Assembly: GCF_017939705.1 (NCBI RefSeq)
Contig: NZ_JAGKSQ010000003.1
Span: forward strand, 62,001-126,000
Length of the DNA: 64,000 bases
From: Halalkalibacter suaedae
Lineage (GTDB): Bacteria; Bacillota; Bacilli; Bacillales; Bacillaceae_D
Direction of reading: 5' to 3'
Shown here piece by piece: positions 63,626 through 64,000 of the stretch (position 1 is the stretch's first letter; the number at the start of each line of letters is the position of its first letter). The translations under genes were made by a program, and so were the position numbers. A model generated the notes under the pieces. The model had not been told where the DNA came from, searched no databases, and was given only the letters and a program-made list of their open reading frames with translations.

Positions 63626-64000
63626 TTAATTCTTTTCTATTATTTTTCCGTACACTCCTCCTCCACCTGTTTTGATAGATAATTCACCTTTTCTAGCTGA
63701 GAAGATCGCACGAACAATCTGAGGTGAGACAACCTTACTCAGTTCTTCTTCTGTTGCACTATGAATAATATTCATATCTGTTTGGAAATGACTGCGAAGC
63801 TTTTCTAGCGTTTTCTTGCCTAGTTTCGGAATAAACTCTAGTGGAATTTGATGAATATAGGGTGGTCTCTTCCTTACTGGTGTATGTAATGGTAGTTCAA
63901 GGATTCGTTCCGAGACACCTTTAATGAGCTTTGTCGATTGACAGGCTTCACAAGCACCTTTAGTGATCTTGCTCTGGCAGTCGGCACAAATTGATTGATA
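63626..64000 (-). CDS. yqxK: YqxK-like endonuclease Q-family protein (5' truncated by window edge)
   Basis: C-terminal 124 residues only; the frame is open to the window end. It has a zinc-ribbon CADCQSKITKGACEACQ at the visible start, then PLHTPVRKRPPYIHQIPLEF, a helix-hairpin-helix region PKLGKKTLEKLRSHF, and ends KTGGGGVYGKIIEKN. This order, zinc ribbon then HhH, is that of the C-terminal half of YqxK/EndoQ-type proteins, whose N-terminal PHP nuclease domain would be outside the window. Its position upstream of spoIIM agrees with B. subtilis yqxK. Confidence 0.85.
   Translation of the reverse strand, partial: YQSICADCQSKITKGACEACQSTKLIKGVSERILELPLHTPVRKRPPYIHQIPLEFIPKLGKKTLEKLRSHFQTDMNIIHSATEEELSKVVSPQIVRAIFSARKGELSIKTGGGGVYGKIIEKN

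Overview
The window is a piece of a low-GC, endospore-forming Firmicute chromosome, most likely Bacillaceae; I cannot name the species. The evidence is the sporulation gene set (dacF, spoIIAA-spoIIAB-sigF, spoVAC-AD-AEb-AEa-AF, spoIIM, an alpha/beta-type SASP and an H-type SASP). Around it lie lysA, ppiB, xerD, fur, yqzK and yqxK homologues in an order typical of Bacillus. Ribosome binding sites are strong (AAGGAGG-like) and many starts are TTG or GTG. No tRNA, rRNA, CRISPR array, prophage or complete insertion sequence was seen. Both window edges cut genes: a D-2-hydroxyacid dehydrogenase on the left and a YqxK/endonuclease Q-like protein on the right.

Layout. 1-5.9 kb: a dehydrogenase, an SGNH hydrolase, two small proteins (one Sda-like), an SLC13-type transporter, a thioredoxin-reductase-like flavoprotein and ppiB. 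6-17 kb, minus strand: lysA, the spoVA operon without spoVAA/spoVAB, a divergent mtnB / mtnK-like pair, sigF-spoIIAB-spoIIAA and dacF. 17-25 kb: SASP, DUF421 protein, a plus-strand group (MBL hydrolase, DpsA-type ferritin, SspH), a two-component system, and a fusion of a degenerate dihydroorotate-dehydrogenase-like domain with a duplicated membrane domain. 25-38 kb: accessory metabolism (GNAT, Gfo/Idh/MocA, acyl-CoA dehydrogenase-like, chemoreceptor, TRM11-like methyltransferase, old yellow enzyme, K+ channel, cardiolipin synthase, small unknowns). 37-42.6 kb: an ECF transporter with a PHP hydrolase and a divergent RpiR regulator. 42.8-56.6 kb: orphan kinase, ABC exporter, DbpA helicase, cold-shock protein, HtpX, GIY-YIG protein, a large exported TIM-barrel glycosidase-like protein, DUF2294 and an HD-GYP protein. 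56.6-64 kb: purine/pyrimidine nucleoside salvage (pdp, two punA paralogues, deoB), xerD, yqzK, fur, spoIIM and yqxK.

How genes work together. SpoIIAA/SpoIIAB/SigF form the forespore switch. DacF, SpoVA, the SASPs and SpoIIM serve cortex formation, dipicolinate transport, DNA protection and engulfment. Pdp, the two PunA proteins and DeoB convert nucleosides to bases and ribose 5-phosphate. About 40 kb of unrelated genes separates dacF from pdp, although in relatives as I recall them the nucleoside-salvage cluster adjoins dacF.

Intergenic DNA carries families of long imperfect inverted repeats. Type I has three full copies and two reduced ones, type II has two good copies plus a relic, and type III has two. 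A composite I-III-II block occurs in opposite orientation on the two sides of a 12.4-kb segment (34.2-46.5 kb). The protein oddities that most deserve attention are an MtnK-like protein lacking its catalytic aspartates, the pseudo-DHOD/membrane fusion, an HD-GYP protein ending in a cobalamin-cap-like module without a B12 domain, and a PunA paralogue with MTAP-like base-contact residues.
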